DNA of 64,000 bases from positions 61,627,666 to 61,691,665 of the forward strand of contig NC_052018.1 of NCBI RefSeq assembly GCF_015832195.1. Direction: 5' to 3'. Position numbers and translations under genes: made by a program. Of this stretch, positions 57,668 through 64,000 are shown one piece after another; the stretch's first letter is position 1; each line of letters opens with the position of its first letter. The DNA is from Motacilla alba alba. Taxonomy: Eukaryota; Chordata; Aves; Passeriformes; Motacillidae. Below the pieces are notes generated by a model. That model saw only the letters and a list, made by a program, of their open reading frames with translations, was not told the DNA's origin and made no database searches.

Positions 57668-59805
57668 GTAAGTGTTCCAGGTGAAAGGCTACAAGACCTG
57701 GGCAGCCATTTACAGTACTTGGCGTGGGTGATCTTGCATTAATATAACATATTGCTCACATAAATGAATTCTGTCAAGCAAACTGAAATAACCTCTCTCC
57801 CTTTCTCTTTAAATATCACAAACAAATGCTTTGAAACAAGTCACTATTCCTATGGAAACAGAGATGAGCTCCAATCAAAACCTTACCTCATGGCATGGCC
57901 TTTGCTACCCAGAGTGCTAAGCTAAATCAGGTACAGAAAATAGGGAAAATCTATTCAAAATAAGAATTTTTAAGTCTAATTTTAAGGTGTCAGGCTCCTA
58001 TAATCCTCAGTATTAAATGATTATAACAAGGAATAAAAAATTTGCTTCCACATGTCCACAGAAATAGTTCCACACTCAAACTCCATTTTATGAGCTGGAG
58101 GCTTTTCACACCTGAGCCAGACAGTTACAGAGCCTGTTACAAAATGTTCTGATGTTGGAAATCCAATAACATCTTTACATGTTCTGAAACCATTACGATA
58201 TTTGACCAGATCAATTGTTTGTTTTAGAACAGATTTGCTACAAAGAGGCAAAGCTGAAGCTCTGCGCACAGGGACAGCCAGTTTTTGGGTCCCACTTTGG
58301 CTCTGTCTTGGTCACGCTGAGGCTGCTGTGGCAACACCTCCATCTCAGCATTTGGCTTCATCAGGATGGTAACACAAGCAAAAATACTTCAGCCTTCTGC
58401 TGCAGTGTGAAAAGTGAACATACTTTTGAGTCATTGGGGCCAGGGCACCAAGAAGAAACAAAATGCCTTTGACTCTGTCAGTGGAAGTTGCAATAAAAAA
58501 CTGGTCAAAAACTGGGACTAAGCGTGTTCAAGAAAAAACATGTATCTATTGCAACAGCAAATGTGATTAAGTTACCAAGGCTATCAGAGGATTTTCTCTC
58601 TCTGGAGGTCATCACATCAGGACTAGATGTCTTTCTGGATGAAACACAAATCACTGAGCTCAACAAAAGTTTTAATGGGCATAATTTAAGGACTTGTATC
58701 ACACAAGTCAGACCTAATAACCCCTCTGGCATTAGTGCCATGAATCCATGTAAAAAGGTCAGTCTTCGTTATCCTTGCTGAAGTGAAATGTCAGACCTTT
58801 ATCATGCCTTAATGACTGCATACAATAGATTTATAGAACATTTTACCCTGCTCCTTATCTCGGGACCTCATTCTTACCTTCTGCCCCCCACTTTTCCTCT
58901 TATGTCTTCTGCAGATTTTTCTCTTGCAATCTTATGTACAATAAAAAGAGAGGGAATTTAACCTCACTGAGAGGGATAAACATAACTCTATTTTTATTTT
59001 CCCTTAAAATCTGCTAACAGATAATCCAGCAAAGAAAAAACAAGGAAAGACAATATATCCTGGTCTGAGGATCTGAAGCGATACCAACTTACAGTGAAGC
59101 CAACAGCAAAACTTCCACTTAGTCAGGCCAGGACTTTGGTCATAAAACTTGTGGCCACATTTATGTTAAGCAGAGGGAAGGTTCTAGGTGTTTCAGTTTG
59201 TTTTAAGTAGTGTGAGTGAAAATACATCAATAAAGTTTTAGGCAATGGAATAGAAGACTGCATTTAAGGTATTTATTGGCATTTGTCTTAACCCTGTCTC
59301 CCAGCTGAACTAAAATTCAGGCAAGGAAGAGCTAGATAATGATCACTTAAATGTCAAATGCCACCCTTAGGAAAATGAACAAATAAATACCAAGAATGAA
59401 AAAGCTTTTCAAACTCCAAAGGCTGACAAACAACTTCTGGTGTGCAGTCATGTGCTGTACATGATACACTGTACATTTAGCCAGACAAACTTGACTGTCT
59501 CTTTGGAGGTTTATGTTTTGTAACTTGATTTTTGAGACACAAATCCAAGCAGACATAAACTGGAAACAGGAAACAGAGGACACACTTGACAAGATGCACT
59601 ACAGAGTGGTATAACTTCAGCTTGTTACTTTGCTGTCTCTTCCCTGCTGGTACTGCTAGTTATCATATAAATCTTGCCACTAACCTGTATTGCTTTTGAA
59701 CTCCATCGTGCACATTATTGAAGTAAAATCCATCATCCAGAAGTGACCATCAAATAAAGGACCAGTATTAGGTGCTGCCAGATATTCTGCAATAGCTGGA
59801 AAGGA
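57668..59805. other. Noncoding DNA with one protein-like frame
   Basis: Mostly unique AT-rich sequence. The plus frame at 58524-58781 (85 codons, TGA stop) has an unusually balanced composition but no recognised domain. Nothing else supported. Confidence 0.45.
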
Positions 59806-59845
59806 TAATGGCAGAAGAGCCTAACTAATGGCAGAAGAGCCTAAC
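59806..59845. repeat. Perfect 20-bp tandem duplication
   Basis: TAATGGCAGAAGAGCCTAAC occurs twice with no mismatch (59806-59825, 59826-59845), and a third copy is started by TAA. Perfect identity suggests a recent duplication. Confidence 0.96.
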
Positions 59846-60369
59846 TAAAGCAGAGTGAAAAACACTGCCTGAGCGTGTTTTCTTCAATGACTTAAAAAAT
59901 ATCTTTTTTTCTATATTTATCTATTAATTTCCTCTATATTTTGCCATATTGGGACTGCATTCTCACCTAATTAATCACAACTTTTGTTCCACGTAGAAGG
60001 GACTTGCTTTACCTACCCATAACCCAAGCTATGTTATGCACATGAGCAATGGGTACCTGTACAAGGTCTGATGGAATTATGTCTCATCTCTTCAAGCCCA
60101 GGGTTACTGTTACTTCAGTCCTTGGGTTTCCATGGAGTTGCAATGATTGCTTTTCTCCTTCACTGGCAGGAGCTCAAGCTGAATGGGCTGTGTAACTGTA
60201 AAGAGTGCCCAGCATGCCTGAATGGGGTCTGTCTGTGTTCTGCCAGTAGAGTCCCCTGAAACAAAACACCTTTTCCCCCCATATCTATCTCTCCTGCTCT
60301 TTCCTAACTCAAAGGGACAGATTTATGATTGAGAAGTTTGTCTGCATGATCAACCTCCTCAAGGGATCC
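59846..60369. other. Noncoding DNA, no gene seen
   Basis: Unique sequence. Nothing recognised. Confidence 0.5.
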
Positions 60370-60391
60370 AGCTGGATCACAGCTGGATCAC
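60370..60391. repeat. Perfect 11-bp tandem duplication
   Basis: AGCTGGATCAC occurs twice in a row (60370-60380, 60381-60391) with no mismatch. Confidence 0.95.
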
Positions 60392-63300
60392 GGCTCCAGA
60401 TACTGTACAAGGTGCCTCACACTTGCACCAAAGGATATTTCTTTTAAATGACTAACAGTCAGAGATTGACTTCACCTATTCAAGTGCAGAAAGTGTGGTG
60501 GATTGATTGCTGGTGTATGTGAAATTTAACTCTCAGCACTCTGGTCAGTTACAGGAATATCTGATCGATTTGACTTCTGGTCAGCTCCTGTCCTGAACTG
60601 CTTTAGGTGACACATGGAGGACCACTTTAGCTTGTGCAGCTGGATGATATTCTAATAGCAGCAACGAAACAGATGCCAGATGCACCTCAAAGGTACTGAA
60701 AGGATGGGTATATTTTAGTTGTTATAAAACACATATTTTACCTGCAGAAGCTCATTAACAACACCAGTTTTTTTAATCTTGCTTGGTAGCTAATGTGCTT
60801 GCCAGAACTTACTGTAAAACGTGTGTGACAAACACAGAGCCTGGCTGATATCAGCGAAGTACTTCAGGCAAATTGGCAAGCTGGAGACGTGCCACATGCA
60901 GGTGTTGGGGAAACATGCATCAGAAAGAGTTTGCTTCTGCTGAATGAATAGACAAGGTAAATATTTTCCATTTCAGGATGTTACTGTGTCACCATAGGCT
61001 GTGCTTTTGTTAGGCCACAACTAGCCAGTATAGCAGAAGTGAAGCCCTGGAGTGGTTTCAGGTAATAATGCTGGTAATTCAGCATCCCAGGCCTTTTTAT
61101 TCTGCGTCAAAACTCCAACTGTACTCCACTGCTGCATGGAGCCAGGGGATAAACTATTGTTTTTATAACAACATAAAAACTTCCAGTGCTGAAAGGTGCG
61201 CTACAATGAAATTAACAACATGTTGTGAATCTGGTTCAGACTGCTTGGCTGCTTTGCACCAGAAGTGTGCATATGTGGGGAAGAAAGGCAGAAAGACCAG
61301 AGAACTTCACCAAAGAGGCAACAAGGAAGCCAGGGGAACTCTGGACATGCACCCAGAGGAAAAGCTATGACCAAACACCAGCTGAAAAAGACTGTGCTGC
61401 TAACAGTGAAATGATGCCCTTTTGTTTGACTCCTGCTGTTTTTGGGAAACAGACTTGGTGTATTGACTGATGAAGAAATTGAAGACCTTTCTGTTTCTAT
61501 TATCAGTTTTTCATCCTAAGCGAAACAGCACATAAAGTTGTGTGAAAGTTCAAAAAGGGGTCAAATCCACATGGCAAATTGTTTTTTGCAATTTCTCTCC
61601 TTCCTTAGCTGTTACCCAAAACACCCTGTTTACTGTAACTTGCCTCTCACCTAGGCATCCCTTCCCAGGGTGTCATGCAAGGCCATTTAATCCCTTTCAT
61701 GGCAAGCAAGTCAGCACTCTTCTCCTGGAGTGGTAATAAGATGTAAAAAGAACTCCAAAGTGACATTTGTATGGCATTGTTCCTTTTCTTTTCCCCTTAC
61801 AATAGCACCCACTGGCAGTTGCAGTGCCTATTTTGTGCACAATCTGGGATGCTGCAATTAACTTCTAAACACAGGTCTTTCCATAAAAGCATCAACAAAG
61901 GGGTAGGAAGGGAAATTATGTATCCTGCCTAATTTATTTCTAAAAATAACAACATTTCATCAAGAGCATGATGCTTGAATTTGCCTGGAGAACATATTTA
62001 GATACTGCAGGGAAAGGTGCCCTCTTGAGAGCAAGAAGAAAAAGCTCACTTAAGCTGGTGGTTGAGTATTTCAGAGCCATGTTGCCCTTCTCTTTGCATT
62101 GCAGGGTGGTGAGAAGTTTAAGCTTCTTTCCTTCAATAAGAAAGAGAATATTATAGAAGGATGCTGACAAAAAAAAATATTTGAAATATTTTAATTTACC
62201 TTATTAATAGTGGTTTAATTATTAAAATGTAATGAATCTGAAATAGCTAATTATTTTACTACTATTGTATTTCTCTTTTGTTACTGAGGTCAGCCTGGAC
62301 AATGGGATTGCAATGAAGATTGTTTCCTCTTTGAGCCCCCATTTTCTATTGTGGTTTTAAAGCACAGGTGTGCTGTCTTTCAACAATATCCTTCCTCCGA
62401 TTTGCATTCAGTTTAGCAGTGTGAGTAAATGGCACAATCATATGTAGTCTTGGTCTCACAGCTCTTCTGTTCTCTACTTGTTCTCTCAGGTTGCAGCCTT
62501 CAAGTCTGACAAGCCCTCCAACTATATTTTGATGAAGCCTTGAAATGGTACATTTCTTGTGGTAGTTTCAGCATTTCTCTAAAGCAGTTTTTCAAATAGC
62601 TTTAAGTCCTTGCAAAAACTTAGTATTGGACATAAATTACTTGACAGTGATTAACCTCTCAAGTGGCTTGGAATTTTACCTGGATTTTGATAATGCTTTC
62701 TTTGTGCTCCCTAGTTGTATGAAAATCAAACTAAAGGAGGAGTGTATCAATTGACAGAAAGCTGTTTTACCTCTTTGCTTGAATTTGTCAGCACATTTTG
62801 GCTCCCAGTGCTAACCTCTCCAGGGCTCGCAACTTTCCTGGCTTGACAATAGCTACAAAATTCGCAAAGATATTCTGCAATCCTACATTCAAATCAGAAC
62901 TGAAGTAAGAGCTGGGCCGGGGACTGCCCCATGAAAGATCCAGCTGGAGATGCCCTTTTGGACTGACAGAAAACTACGGATACAGATTTTTGAGAGCAAT
63001 TTATCAAACTGTTGTACACTTCATGAAGGTAACATCTAGGCCATGTTTCCATGACATTGATTTCTGAACTAGACCTGTCCACAAATACAGGACAAGTTTA
63101 ATAATTACATTTCTATTTTATAAAGGAAATGTCAATTGAAATATATAAACATTAATGTGCTTAGACAGGCCATGAATATTCTCTGCTATATATCTCCCAC
63201 AGGTTTTTTAAGCCCAAATCAGCAATGAAATCTCTTTGGAAGTAGGTCAAACAGTTAATCCAAAAGGAAGAATTTGGGTATTAGGTTGTTCTAAGGCTGC

Positions 63301-63404
63301 AACAAGCAATGTAGTAGACCACCCTATTAATTGTATCTTTAGGTCAATGTTTTATCTGAATCCAAACCAGATTAGTGCATAATTTTAAAATTAATTAAAA
63401 AACC
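60392..63404. other. Noncoding DNA, no gene seen
   Basis: Unique AT-rich sequence. Overlapping plus frames at 61068-61470 and other short frames show no splice or domain support. Confidence 0.5.
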
Positions 63405-63590
63405 CAGATCAAGCAATCAACCAACCAACCAACAAAAAAGCCTAAGCAAAACAAACAAACAAAAAACCCACAACAAAACAACAACAAAAAACCCCCCACA
63501 AAATTATAAAACAAATTTTAAAAAACAACAACAACAACAACAAAAAACAAACAAAAAACCCCAAAAAAAAACCAATAAAAAAAACCCCTG
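63405..63590. repeat. A/C-only low-complexity tract with short arrays
   Basis: The tract includes a CCAA run (about 63417-63432), AAAC runs, an ACA array (about 63525-63543) and AAAAAACCCC blocks. G and T are nearly absent except in one short AATTATAAAACAAATTTTA island. Confidence 0.9.
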
Positions 63591-64000
63591 TGGTTTTCAT
63601 CCTGACATAAGAATATGATCAATTACACATTTCAAGGCTTACATGGAATTACACGATGCTATCTCCCCCAGAGCCCAGGAATGAAGAATTTTTACCACTC
63701 TGCTCTAGCAACAGAGCCTGCCCCAAAGCTTTCAGAAAACCTGCAGCAATCCCAGATATTCTTGAGCCACTGGAGCCGAAACACACCAAGAATTTCTTAT
63801 GGATGCTGTGGAGTGAAGGAGCATTGGCTCCTTAGTCTTGCAGATGCTGCAATGGTTACTGAGATATGGCAGGAGGAGTGTGGCAGCTCAAGACTTGTAC
63901 TCACCTGGGACCTGGCTAAGAAGACCCATTTAAGGTCTTTTTTTTTTTTTTTTTAAGTTTCTCCTTCTTTCTCCTTATTCATCTGCACAGATATGTGGAA
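63591..64000. other. Noncoding DNA with a 17-base T run
   Basis: Unique sequence ending in a T17 run at 63938-63954 followed by AAGTTTCTCCTTC. The 113-codon plus frame here ends by translating the T run as Phe and has no coding support. Confidence 0.5.

Noticed and set aside
1..64000. tRNA, rRNA, snRNA, endogenous retrovirus, CRISPR or bacterial elements
   Set aside because: I saw no intact tRNA boxes other than the SINE B-box, no snRNA start motifs, no LTR pair or retroviral frame, and no repeat-spacer array.

Overview
This is noncoding vertebrate DNA, almost certainly from a bird. Coding density is near zero. The two clear interspersed repeats are CR1 retrotransposon 3' ends of the avian type: a minus-strand tail at 13978-14090 and a longer plus-strand copy at 31995-32522. 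The remaining repeat signal is old MIR-type SINE debris and simple repeats. There are no bacterial features (operons, ribosome binding sites, CRISPR, insertion sequences). Nearly all open reading frames in the window are chance frames under 150 codons.

The one strong genic landmark is a CpG island at 22079-22777. Inside it, on the minus strand, lies a good first coding exon (22474 down to 22432). It has an in-frame upstream stop, a strong Kozak ATG, 14 codons reading MGQTSVSTLPEPAG, and a GTGAGT splice donor. I do not recognise the protein and give no symbol. On this reading, positions 1-22431 are the start of a long first intron of a leftward gene, and roughly 22.8-64 kb is its upstream flank. 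Two short minus-strand exon candidates to the left (17138-17182 and 11275-11340) have good splice signals and keep the frame of the first exon, but this is weak evidence.

The flanks hold several stretches that look like conserved noncoding regulatory elements. They combine dense homeodomain, octamer, E-box or CRE motifs with CpGs retained outside any island. The best are 641-800, 17035-17170, 25020-25300, 33780-34060, 43880-44330, 50980-51180, 51480-52060 and 53200-53370. Such clusters are typical of developmental-gene neighbourhoods, but conservation cannot be seen from a single sequence.

Simple repeats include a 26-base G run, a 17-base C run, a pentanucleotide and a hexanucleotide array, three short tandem duplications, and a recurring family of tracts made almost only of A and C (or T and G on the other strand). 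A possible 36-codon plus-strand exon lies at 57560-57667. I found no convincing new biological system. The most useful leads are the unidentified first exon, the in-phase exon candidates and the motif-dense noncoding elements.
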